The position numbers were made by a program, and so were the translations under genes. A stretch of DNA of 33,136 nucleotides from JBBEDC01 sp040881505 (GTDB taxonomy: Bacteria > Patescibacteriota > Andersenbacteria > UBA10190), in assembly GCA_040881505.1 (NCBI GenBank), contig JBBEDC010000026.1, positions 1 to 33,136 on the forward strand. The letters run 5' to 3'. The notes beneath the pieces are model-generated. The model saw nothing but the letters and a program-made list of their open reading frames with translations, was not told where the DNA came from and ran no database searches. Positions within the stretch are counted from its first letter, which is position 1, and each line of letters opens with the position of its first letter. Shown here piece after piece: positions 15,726 through 22,383 of this stretch.

Positions 15726-15914
15726 ATGGCTCGAGAATGTGCAATCTGTGGTAAAGGAAATCAGGTAGGTCATACCCGAAAGCTTTTGCGTGGTCATTAC
15801 AATGTCACCTCAACGCGCCGGTTCAAACCAAATCTGCAAAAGATTAGTCACGACGGAACGAAAGTCTTGGCTTGCCAGTCCTGTATCCGCACCAAAGTAA
15901 AAGCAGCGAAATAG
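15726..15914 (+). CDS. rpmB: 50S ribosomal protein L28
   Basis: L28 binds near the E site of the 50S subunit. MARECAICGKGNQVGHTRK, the STRRFKPNLQKI stretch and VLACQSCIRTK are diagnostic. The CAIC and CQSC pairs make this the zinc-binding form. Its 62 residues are normal. It is monocistronic: divergent from the M50 gene, followed by an intrinsic terminator, and without an SD (a TAAATA box lies 6 nt before the ATG, so it may be leaderless). Confidence 0.97.
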   Translation: MARECAICGKGNQVGHTRKLLRGHYNVTSTRRFKPNLQKISHDGTKVLACQSCIRTKVKAAK

Positions 15915-15923
15915 CTACAAGAC

Positions 15924-15955
15924 AAAACAGCTCTTACGTGGAGCTGTTTTTGCTT
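15924..15955 (+). terminator. Intrinsic terminator of rpmB
   Basis: AAAACAGCTC pairs perfectly with GAGCTGTTTT around a 7-nt loop, continuing into a T-rich end. It starts about 10 nt after the rpmB stop. The core helix CAGCTC/GAGCTG is the same as in the terminator after rpsJ. Confidence 0.88.
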
Positions 15956-15989
15956 GCTAAGTTAAGCATTCCCGCTAATGTGTAGGAGA

Positions 15990-16060
15990 CGGGATGTGGT
16001 ATATGGGTATTACACATGGCTGGGGGTCATGTAAACCGGTTTCGAGCACCGGCATCCCGA
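15990..16060 (+). tRNA. tRNA-Pro (anticodon GGG)
   Basis: A 71-nt cloverleaf fits well. The acceptor stem is CGGGATG/CATCCCG. The D-arm has a minimal 3-bp stem (GTA/TAC) with GGG in its loop. The anticodon stem CATGG/TCATG (one G-U) carries the loop CTGGGGG, which gives anticodon GGG at 16022-16024 with the required T33. A 4-nt variable loop and the T-arm CCGGT/ACCGG with loop TTCGAGC follow. The discriminator is A and CCA is not encoded. The C1-G72 pair and A73 fit bacterial tRNA-Pro. Confidence 0.88.
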
Positions 16061-16070
16061 CTAGTTCAAT

Positions 16071-16100
16071 TTGTAGACTGAAAACACCTCCCCTTATACA
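16071..16100 (+). promoter_or_regulatory. Promoter of the methyltransferase, leaderless spacing
   Basis: TTGTAG, 18 nt, TATACA, then 8 nt to the ATG at 16109. No SD is present. It lies between the tRNA and the gene. A read-through transcript from the tRNA is also possible, as no terminator is seen between them. Confidence 0.5.
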
Positions 16101-16108
16101 CTTCCACC

Positions 16109-17035
16109 ATGTCTAGTAACACTTCTTCCCTCCAACAAAAACTAGCAGTCATTAAGAAGGTTTTTGACACCAGTAAAGTTTTGTCATTGCAACCAACCTT
16201 AGTGTCAATTGCTAAATACTATCAGATAAACAAGATCCCCTATTCTCTCTTTCACAGTCGTGATGATTTAATTTACATGGGCATCAGCCGAGACGGAACG
16301 TATAAAGATGAGGACTTATTAGAACATGCTAAGCTAGTAGAGAAATACATCCAACAAATACAGGCTAAAGAAGTTTTGGAACTTGCGACCGGTCGAGGTG
16401 CTTCAAGTTCATATCTGGCAAAAAGACATTCTGATGTTAAATTTGCTGGTGTAGATTTACCCAAAGGCCATATAAGTTACGCAGTAAAGAAGGCCAAACA
16501 ACTTCCCAACTACCATCCAGTTGCCGGTGATTACCATGACCTGTCTCGATTCCCAGATGATACTTTCGATATTGTTTTCGTGATTGAGGCCTTGTGTTAC
16601 AGCACTCGAAAAAACATAGTTTTGAACGAAGTAAAAAGAGTTCTCCGCAAAGGTGGTATTTTTATTGTCTTTGATGGGTATTCGGAAAAAGAAGAAAAAC
16701 TACTAAGTGCTGAAGAGGCTACGGCTAAGGAATTAACTGCTAAAGGAATGGTAGTAGAGCATTTCGATTACTATACAGATTTTACCAGCCTCTTAAAGAA
16801 AGCTGGCTTCACTATTATCCAAGAGGAAGATGTCTCAAAATACATCATGCCAACACTGTATAAGTTTGAGAGGACGGCACAGCGATTTTTCTCGCTTCCT
16901 CAGTTTTTAGCTCAAATGCTCGTAAAGATTTTACCACCAGAATTCACTCACAATGCCATTTCCGCTTACCTTATGCCCACACTCGTTAAGAATGGTGTTT
17001 TTGGATATCAAATTACAGTAGGGAAAGAGGAGTAG
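16109..17035 (+). CDS. Class I SAM-dependent methyltransferase, AT-rich
   Basis: A 308-residue protein with a Rossmann methyltransferase core. The SAM-binding motif I is VLELATGRG (residues 89-97), post-I is GVDLP (114-118), motif II is DTFDIVFVIEALCY (151-164) and motif III is VLRKGGIFIVFDG (178-190). The N-terminal 60 residues and the C-terminal 70, which contain hydrophobic helices (FFSLPQFLAQMLVKILPP), probably shape a lipid or small-molecule site. That last point is inference. The gene is visibly AT-richer than its neighbours, sits just after a tRNA and abuts a decayed ndk fragment, so horizontal acquisition is likely. The methyl acceptor cannot be named. Confidence 0.88.
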   Translation: MSSNTSSLQQKLAVIKKVFDTSKVLSLQPTLVSIAKYYQINKIPYSLFHSRDDLIYMGISRDGTYKDEDLLEHAKLVEKYIQQIQAKEVLELATGRGASSSYLAKRHSDVKFAGVDLPKGHISYAVKKAKQLPNYHPVAGDYHDLSRFPDDTFDIVFVIEALCYSTRKNIVLNEVKRVLRKGGIFIVFDGYSEKEEKLLSAEEATAKELTAKGMVVEHFDYYTDFTSLLKKAGFTIIQEEDVSKYIMPTLYKFERTAQRFFSLPQFLAQMLVKILPPEFTHNAISAYLMPTLVKNGVFGYQITVGKEE

Positions 17036-17093
17036 GGCTCTTCTTCGATAAACCACGGATTAATGTCTCGTGGGGCTTCTTCCGGCTCATATA
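17036..17093 (-). pseudogene. Decayed 3' fragment of a second ndk
   Basis: Read on the minus strand, 17037-17093 gives EPEEAPRDINPWFIEEE. The intact NDK further right has EPDEATREISLWFTEEE at the matching place (nucleotides 18004-18060). About three quarters of the bases agree without a gap, and most residues are identical or conservative. Upstream the frame hits a stop within a few codons, and downstream the match ends at the stop of the methyltransferase. It is too short to be functional and marks a recombination junction or lost duplicate. Confidence 0.65.
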
Positions 17094-17165
17094 CTCATTG
17101 TAGTAGGTATTTAAGTATTTTACTGCTTATTTATGGCTTTATTTAAGCAATTTAATTTTACACCA

Positions 17166-17194
17166 TTGACACAATGTAATTTTTGTAGTAAAAG
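17166..17194 (+). promoter_or_regulatory. Promoter of the zinc-ribbon orphan gene
   Basis: A perfect TTGACA, 17 nt, then TAAAAG, in an AT-rich stretch about 50 nt before the ATG. The whole 17094-17244 interval is otherwise empty. Unlike most genes here, this one has a real leader with an SD. Confidence 0.5.
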
Positions 17195-17244
17195 TAGGAA
17201 AGGATAGTTTTGACTGAACCCTTCTACCCCACAAGGAGAACAAA

Positions 17245-17847
17245 ATGTTGAGTTTTCTTGCATACCTGTTGGTGTCTCTGTACATGCGGTCCGCTCTTCT
17301 GCTCGGCTGCCACCGTCACGTCTACCGCCTCACCTCAAAATGGGGTGGAAGCGGGCTCCGCATGCCAATCCGCTGCCGACTGGCAGGGGATATGCAGCCG
17401 CGGCTGTTCGCTCTGGGCTACCATCGTTGTCCTTCGTGTGATTGGGCAACCGAGAAGCCCAACGAACATGTTGAAGTTCAAGGCAGTTGGTGCTGGGAGC
17501 AAACGCTTCCAAAGTGCTCGTGCTGTGGTCTTCCGGAACACTATTGCCAAATGGCGTCGGAAGCTGATATTAAGGCCTACGACGAAGCGCAGCGACGAGA
17601 AAACGAGAGGGTGGAGGCAGAGACAGTAGCGGCCTGGAAGTGGTTCGAAGAGGAGCTCGAAAAGCAGAAAGAAGCTGCGAACGAAGCTCAGGAGCAGGCA
17701 CTTCAAGAGGTAGGGTGTAAGGAGTGTGGCGCACCTCCTTCCGCTCTGTGCTACGGCTACTGTCCCGACTGTGAGCACGATGAGTTGGAGGCTTACGCCG
17801 CTGACGCTATGGAAACCGAAGCGGATTTCCAAGCATCGAGGCAGTAA
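17245..17847 (+). CDS. Uncharacterised membrane-anchored zinc-ribbon / coiled-coil protein
   Basis: I do not recognise this 200-residue protein. Residues 4-22 are a single hydrophobic helix, probably an anchor. A cysteine-rich part follows: CPSC at 62-65, C83, CSCC at 91-94 and C101. A charged helical stretch at about 104-155 (rich in E, A, K, Q) is probably a coiled coil. A second zinc-ribbon-like set has CKEC at 158-161, C169 and CPDC at 173-176. The tail is acidic. The gene has an SD (AAGGAG, 7 nt before ATG), its own promoter and terminator, and a GC-rich codon style unlike the AT-rich methyltransferase next to it. Confidence 0.7.
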   Translation: MLSFLAYLLVSLYMRSALLLGCHRHVYRLTSKWGGSGLRMPIRCRLAGDMQPRLFALGYHRCPSCDWATEKPNEHVEVQGSWCWEQTLPKCSCCGLPEHYCQMASEADIKAYDEAQRRENERVEAETVAAWKWFEEELEKQKEAANEAQEQALQEVGCKECGAPPSALCYGYCPDCEHDELEAYAADAMETEADFQASRQ

Positions 17848-17873
17848 CCCACTACCTCACTCGCACACTTCGG

Positions 17874-17911
17874 CCCCAGCTTGGCTTCTGCCAACTGGGG
17901 TTACTTTTTAT
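17874..17911 (+). terminator. Intrinsic terminator of the zinc-ribbon orphan
   Basis: CCCCAG-C-TTGGC pairs with GCCAA-CTGGGG around a TTCT loop (one bulged C) and is followed by TTACTTTTTATC. It lies about 25 nt after the stop codon. The minus strand has no U-tract, so it does not serve ndk. Confidence 0.85.
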
Positions 17912-17945
17912 CTAAATACTTACTCCGCGTGGTGTCTAAATTTTC

Positions 17946-18527
17946 TTACGCCCCCCAAGAGGGATCATGGAGCACTTTGTCCATGACGGTCTGGTACTGA
18001 TAGAGCTCTTCTTCGGTAAACCACAGACTGATTTCTCGCGTTGCTTCATCGGGTTCGCTGGAAGCGTGCATCAGGTTACGCACTGCTCGTCCGTCAGTAT
18101 CTGCCTGAGAGAAGTCATCAATCGTAAGGTCGCCTCGAATTGTTCCGATATCGGCTGAGAGCGGATTTGTTCCGCCAATGATATTGCGCACGGTCTGAAT
18201 AGCAGTATTGCCTTCCAGCACCATTGCCACGACAGGTCCGGTAGCCAGGTACCGCATATTAGCCTCACGAATACGGTCACCGAGCTCCTGAGGAGATTCC
18301 GTAAATTCCGCTCCGCGCTCTTCATCTCCCGCTTTAGCTTTTTCCCATACTGTCTTGTAGTACGTTTCGTCTTGCTGATAGTGCTGGCCCACAATCTCTT
18401 TGCTCGGCCACACCATCTTCATGGCAACCATTTTAAGCCCGGCATGCTCAAAGCGCTTAAGGATTTCCCCTATCAGTCCGCGTTGTACGCCGTCGGGCTT
18501 AATAATTGCAAGTGTTCGTTCGATCAT
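17946..18527 (-). CDS. ndk: Nucleoside diphosphate kinase, long form
   Basis: NDK transfers the gamma-phosphate between nucleoside triphosphates through a phosphohistidine. IERTLAIIKPDGVQRGLIGE at the N-terminus, MVLEGNTAIQTVRNIIGGTNP, GTIRGDL and the catalytic-histidine segment RNLMHASSEPDEA are present. At 193 residues it exceeds the usual 140-150. The extra length is an insertion of about 30 residues around KAKAGDEERGAEFTESPQEL plus a short one (DDFSQADTDGR). A TATAAC box lies 7 nt before the ATG and no SD is seen. A decayed copy of its 3' end lies at 17036-17093. Confidence 0.95.
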   Translation of the reverse strand: MIERTLAIIKPDGVQRGLIGEILKRFEHAGLKMVAMKMVWPSKEIVGQHYQQDETYYKTVWEKAKAGDEERGAEFTESPQELGDRIREANMRYLATGPVVAMVLEGNTAIQTVRNIIGGTNPLSADIGTIRGDLTIDDFSQADTDGRAVRNLMHASSEPDEATREISLWFTEEELYQYQTVMDKVLHDPSWGA

Positions 18528-18549
18528 ACGTATAGTTATATATTAGCAT

Positions 18550-19452
18550 TCAAAAAACCTGTACGGTCAATGTTTCATCTTGTGTACATGATTTTGGACG
18601 AAGACGCAACTCTGATTTCGATCCGCACGAAATAGTCCACCCTTGCTTGGCATAGGTAAATCTGATCGAACTCTGTAAATCAGTTCGCAAGATCGGTATC
18701 CCCCGGAGCCGCTCAAGTACATCTTTATGAGGGTGTCCATATTGATTATCCTTCCCAGCGGATATAACGGCGAAGGAGGGAGTGGTGGCAGCGAGCAACT
18801 CTTGCGTCGTAGACGTGTTACTTCCGTGATGACCTACCTTTAATACATCGACATCTAAAGTGCCTTGAGGAATAGTCTGAACAAGCAGCCGTTCAATTGG
18901 CGCTTCAGCATCGCCGGTTAGCAAAAAAGAGGTTCCGTGTATATCTGCCCGAATAACGGTCGATGCATTATTAACATCTCGTCTCGCAGCTGCGACAGTC
19001 GCCGGGTTATCAAACGGCGCTAATATCTTCAAATCAAATGCTCCTACTTGTAATTGTTGTCCATACCAGGCGAAGCGATACGCACTGCCTTCATCTTCAA
19101 TCGCAGTAATCCACGCCTCCTGTAGTTGACTTTCATACGGCACATTCGGTAGCACCACAAGATTCACATCGTATCGCTGCAGTAAATGCACGAGCCCCTC
19201 CATGTGATCCTGGTGTGCATGAGTAACAACCACTACTTCAATTTTCCGATCGTGACTGGGCAGCTCTTCGGCTAATCGCTCCAACACCGCTGCTCCCTTG
19301 CCTCCGTCGATAAGTACTTGATATGACCCATCCTGTAGCAGTATCGCGTCTCCCTGACCGACATCCAAAAACACAACCTCAGCCGTCTGCGTCCTATCAA
19401 AGGTACTCAGTCCAACGATGGCGATTACGAGAAGAGGAAATACAAGACGCAT
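18550..19452 (-). CDS. ComEC-type metallo-beta-lactamase domain protein
   Basis: A 300-residue metallo-beta-lactamase-fold protein of the ComEC/Rec2 type. An N-terminal hydrophobic segment (LVFPLLVIAIVGL) suggests export or anchoring. FLDVGQGDAILL and VLIDGGKG come next, then the metal motif THAHQDHMEG, with later ligands in LLTGDAE and VLKVGHHGSNTS. In most ComEC proteins this domain is fused to the C-terminus of the channel. Here it is a separate gene 13 nt downstream of comEC. It probably degrades the non-transported DNA strand or otherwise supports DNA uptake (inference from family and position). Confidence 0.87.
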   Translation of the reverse strand: MRLVFPLLVIAIVGLSTFDRTQTAEVVFLDVGQGDAILLQDGSYQVLIDGGKGAAVLERLAEELPSHDRKIEVVVVTHAHQDHMEGLVHLLQRYDVNLVVLPNVPYESQLQEAWITAIEDEGSAYRFAWYGQQLQVGAFDLKILAPFDNPATVAAARRDVNNASTVIRADIHGTSFLLTGDAEAPIERLLVQTIPQGTLDVDVLKVGHHGSNTSTTQELLAATTPSFAVISAGKDNQYGHPHKDVLERLRGIPILRTDLQSSIRFTYAKQGWTISCGSKSELRLRPKSCTQDETLTVQVF

Positions 19453-19465
19453 ATATAAAGGAATA

Positions 19466-20893
19466 CTACTGCCACACCTCGCGTAGCGACCGGCCGCGCC
19501 AGCGCATGATACATATAATGCTGGATATGAGCAGAAGATAATATATCACTACCATCTGCCAAGAAAGTCTCAGGGATATAACACTAAACGGAAGATGAGC
19601 GACAGTTCCTGATACCAGATCAACCCATAGCCACATCCCATGCAGTATACCGCTGCCCACGTATCCGATTGGAAGAAAGATAAAAGATATAAGGAGAGTC
19701 ACAATACCCACCGCAAGAAAGATTGGCACAAGCGGAACTGTTAACACATTCGCTATCAATCCGAATATCGGAACCTGCTCGAAGTAATACGAAACGAGTG
19801 GCCATGTTGTCAGCTGGGCTCCGACAGAAACTATCAATACCGAGATAACACTGGCATATAAAGTATTTGCATGTGCAATTTTGTCATACCAAGAACGCAC
19901 CAGCATAAGCGCCACCCCTATCCCCATAACCGCCGCAACTGATAGTTGAAACCCGGCCTCCTGAACTATTACAGGATGCACTGTAACAATTCCGGCCAAT
20001 GATACGAGCAAAACTGTCGGCAAGCTTACTAACGAATGGCTCGTAAGCGCTATAAGTGTAACGCTCCAGAACATTCCCGCTCGCACAGCGGAAGGCGGCG
20101 CTCCTACCAAAACCACATATATCCATAGCACAACGAGAATACCGAGGAACCGCAGTGGCCGTGACAAGGGCAGTCGTAAGCTGACAAGCAGGAGCATGGC
20201 CGCAATAAGAGAGATGTGTAAACCAGAGATGGCAATAATGTGTGAGATGCCGGATCGACGAAACTGCTCAGTGAGCGCATCGGAGATACCTCCCCGCTCC
20301 CCCAATAGCATTGCTTGCACCACTCCAGCTTCGGGTTCGTACAGAACAGTTCCAATCTGCCGTTGCATACGAACCTTTATCGATTCCAATAAAGAAACAT
20401 TATTCGAAATCCTCTCCACCTCCACATACCGCGCAGTTGCAGCAATGCCCTGGCGGGAAAGATACTGAGCATATGAGGTATATGGCTCGGGGATATCCTC
20501 AACCGGTTGTAGTGTTCCAACAATACGAACCTGGTTACCCGTGTGATATTCAGGAAAACGAGCAGTCGTTAAAAGGACAACACAGTCTTCCACTTTGACA
20601 CGATACTGAGCTGCTGACTCTTCTCGATTTTCTACGGCAGTAATAACCCCTTCCACGTCGCCGTTAGTAGGGCAGAGGGAGCGAAGCTTCAAAGGAGCCT
20701 CTCCTCCATATATGGATCCCAATAAAAGCAGGGCAACCCCAGCAAGTATAACGGGCACGTGCCACCGGTAGATTACAAGAATAAAAACTAGCGCAACAGC
20801 GATCAGAGCCACAAGAAGATGTGGTTTGGCAACCTGCCCGACACACATACCCCCTATCCAGCAAAACAGCAGCAATGCTATAACCTGCTTCAT
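19466..20893 (-). CDS. comEC: DNA uptake channel protein ComEC (membrane part)
   Basis: ComEC forms the inner-membrane channel that takes up single-stranded DNA in natural competence. The protein opens with two or three membrane helices, then an extracytoplasmic OB-like domain (DUF4131 type: GDVEGVITAVENREESAAQY, then VRIVGTLQPVEDIPEP). The competence domain has the signature GISHIIAISGLHISLIAAML and eight or more further helices. The metallo-beta-lactamase domain is missing and encoded separately downstream. The frame reaches an ATG at 20914 inside the ftsZ terminator hairpin. The ATG at 20893 (MKQVIALLL) is better: a TACTAT box lies 7 nt before it. Confidence 0.9.
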   Translation of the reverse strand: MKQVIALLLFCWIGGMCVGQVAKPHLLVALIAVALVFILVIYRWHVPVILAGVALLLLGSIYGGEAPLKLRSLCPTNGDVEGVITAVENREESAAQYRVKVEDCVVLLTTARFPEYHTGNQVRIVGTLQPVEDIPEPYTSYAQYLSRQGIAATARYVEVERISNNVSLLESIKVRMQRQIGTVLYEPEAGVVQAMLLGERGGISDALTEQFRRSGISHIIAISGLHISLIAAMLLLVSLRLPLSRPLRFLGILVVLWIYVVLVGAPPSAVRAGMFWSVTLIALTSHSLVSLPTVLLVSLAGIVTVHPVIVQEAGFQLSVAAVMGIGVALMLVRSWYDKIAHANTLYASVISVLIVSVGAQLTTWPLVSYYFEQVPIFGLIANVLTVPLVPIFLAVGIVTLLISFIFLPIGYVGSGILHGMWLWVDLVSGTVAHLPFSVISLRLSWQMVVIYYLLLISSIICIMRWRGRSLREVWQ

Positions 20894-20911
20894 ACGGTAT
20901 ATAGTAACGAA

Positions 20912-20935
20912 CATTCCGCCAGAAGTGGCGGAATG
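20912..20935 (-). terminator. Hairpin after ftsZ, likely terminator
   Basis: CATTCCGCCA pairs perfectly with TGGCGGAATG around a 4-nt loop, about 12 nt after the ftsZ stop. The U-tract (TTCGTT) is weak. The stem also overlaps an upstream comEC start codon, which supports the later comEC start. Confidence 0.6.
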
Positions 20936-20947
20936 TCAGTAAATATA

Positions 20948-22222
20948 TTATCCCTGGCGGTTATCTCTGCGCTCTTTCATCTTTCGCCGAATAAATGTTG
21001 GAACTTCCAGATCTTCCTCCTCATCCTCTTGCTGCTGTGGAGCGGGGCTAGAGCTATACGGCGATCGCTGTGGCTCTGGCTTTGGACTCACCGGCTGTTG
21101 ATATGGTCCTGTGACAGGTCGCTGATGCTGTGGTTCTGGCTGCTGGGGCTGCCCATACGCTGACTGAGATGAATATCCGAACGAACCCATTTGTCGAGGC
21201 GCCTGCTGCTGTGGAAATGGAACCGCACCACTGTACCGCTGCTTCTGAGTAGGAGCTGGCTCCTCCTTATCAAACCCGGTAGCCACAACAGTGATCTTAA
21301 TCTCCCCTTCTTCAACCTGATCAGGATCCATAACAGCACCAAAGATGACCTTGGCATTAGGATCAGTGTGTTCAGTAATGGTGCGGGCTGCTTCTTCAAC
21401 CTCATGCATTCGCAGATCCGATCCGGCAGTGATATTAAAGACAATGCCCTTTGCCCCATCAATCGTGACATCTAACATCGGACTTTCGATTGCAGCTCTG
21501 GCAGCCTCAACGGCTCGATTTTCTCCAGTAGCCCTTCCGATACCCATCAAAGCAGACCCCGCATTATTCATAATCGCTCGGATGTCAGCGAAGTCTACGT
21601 TCACCATTCCATGATGCGTGATGAGATCAGAGATACCTTGCACCCCCTGGCGCAATACATCATCTACAACGCGAAAGGCATCTACCAAGCTCGTCTTCTT
21701 ATCAATAATCTGTAGAAGGCGATCATTGGGGATAACTACAGCAGCATCCACCCGATCCCGCAGCTCTGCTAATGCTTCTTCAGCAATCGTGCGTCGTTGC
21801 TGGCCTTCAAACGAAAATGGTTTGGTTATAATAGCCACCGTTAGTGCCCCGGTCTCTTTCGCAATCTCTGAAACAACTGGCAAAGCTCCGCTGGCAGTGC
21901 CTCCGCCGAACCCGCCAGTGGTGAACACCATGTCTGCACCTTTGAGTAATTCATGAATATCTTCTCTGTTCTCTTCAGCTGCGGCTTGTCCAACAGATGG
22001 ATTCATTCCTGCGCCAAGTCCGCGCGTAGTTGTCTGGCCAATGTGGAGCTTGGTCGGAGCGCCTGAATAATGGAGGGCTTGAGCATCAGTATTAATGGCA
22101 ATAAACTCGACTCCTTTAATTCGAGCTTCAACCATTCGATTCAACGCAGCATTACCACCGCCACCTACACCAACTACTTTGATGTTTGCGACGTTCTCAA
22201 TCGAGGGTTTCTTCAAGGGCAT
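20948..22222 (-). CDS. ftsZ: Cell division protein FtsZ
   Basis: FtsZ is the tubulin-like GTPase that forms the division ring. VVGVGGGGNAALNRMVEA at the N-terminus, NTDAQAL, and the T7-loop NVDFADIRAIMNNAGSALMG are clear. The G-box reads GGFGGGTASGALPV, where the textbook form is GGGTGTG; the second half is changed to A-S. A Pro/Gln-rich linker of about 80 residues follows. The chain ends in a conserved tail, LEVPTFIRRKMKERRDN, the docking peptide for FtsA. At 424 residues it is normal. It lies downstream of ftsA, with a separate promoter region between them. Confidence 0.97.
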   Translation of the reverse strand: MPLKKPSIENVANIKVVGVGGGGNAALNRMVEARIKGVEFIAINTDAQALHYSGAPTKLHIGQTTTRGLGAGMNPSVGQAAAEENREDIHELLKGADMVFTTGGFGGGTASGALPVVSEIAKETGALTVAIITKPFSFEGQQRRTIAEEALAELRDRVDAAVVIPNDRLLQIIDKKTSLVDAFRVVDDVLRQGVQGISDLITHHGMVNVDFADIRAIMNNAGSALMGIGRATGENRAVEAARAAIESPMLDVTIDGAKGIVFNITAGSDLRMHEVEEAARTITEHTDPNAKVIFGAVMDPDQVEEGEIKITVVATGFDKEEPAPTQKQRYSGAVPFPQQQAPRQMGSFGYSSQSAYGQPQQPEPQHQRPVTGPYQQPVSPKPEPQRSPYSSSPAPQQQEDEEEDLEVPTFIRRKMKERRDNRQG

Positions 22223-22249
22223 ATATATTGGTGGAGAAATTTAGATGGA

Positions 22250-22324
22250 CTGTACTAAGCGTACGAACACAATCAATAATGTCAACCACGGATAGTGTTC
22301 ATTCCGTACACACTTAGTGTACAG
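22250..22324 (-). promoter_or_regulatory. ftsZ promoter inside a long imperfect inverted repeat
   Basis: The minus strand has a perfect TTGACA (22280-22285), 16 nt and TACGCT (22258-22263). Around it lies an imperfect inverted repeat. The left arm CTGTACTAAGCGTACGAACAC (22250-22270) matches the right arm (22295-22324) in order, with three small insertions in the right arm. The right arm itself contains the perfect hairpin GTACAC/GTGTAC (22306-22322). An operator or RNA structure controlling ftsZ is plausible but unproven. Confidence 0.5.
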
Positions 22325-22331
22325 GTAATGC

Positions 22332-22356
22332 ACAAGGCGCCTACTCGGCGCCTTGT
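22332..22356 (-). other. Strong hairpin between ftsA and the ftsZ promoter
   Basis: ACAAGGCGCC pairs perfectly with GGCGCCTTGT around 5 nt, 28 nt after the ftsA stop. Neither strand has a U-tract, so termination is uncertain. It may stabilise the 3' end of the ftsA transcript. Confidence 0.5.
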
Positions 22357-22383
22357 ATGCGTATTAAAGAGTTTCGTTTGTAC

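Noticed and set aside
17053..17072. Terminator CCACG/CGTGG after the methyltransferase
   Set aside because: Only 5 bp with a 10-nt loop and no clean U-tract; the bases are better explained as part of the ndk relic.
20893..20914. comEC start at the ATG at 20914
   Set aside because: That ATG is inside the ftsZ hairpin; the ATG at 20893 starts the hydrophobic N-terminus and has a -10 box at leaderless distance.
22332..22356. Intrinsic terminator of ftsA
   Set aside because: The hairpin is strong but neither strand has a U-tract; kept only as a hairpin.
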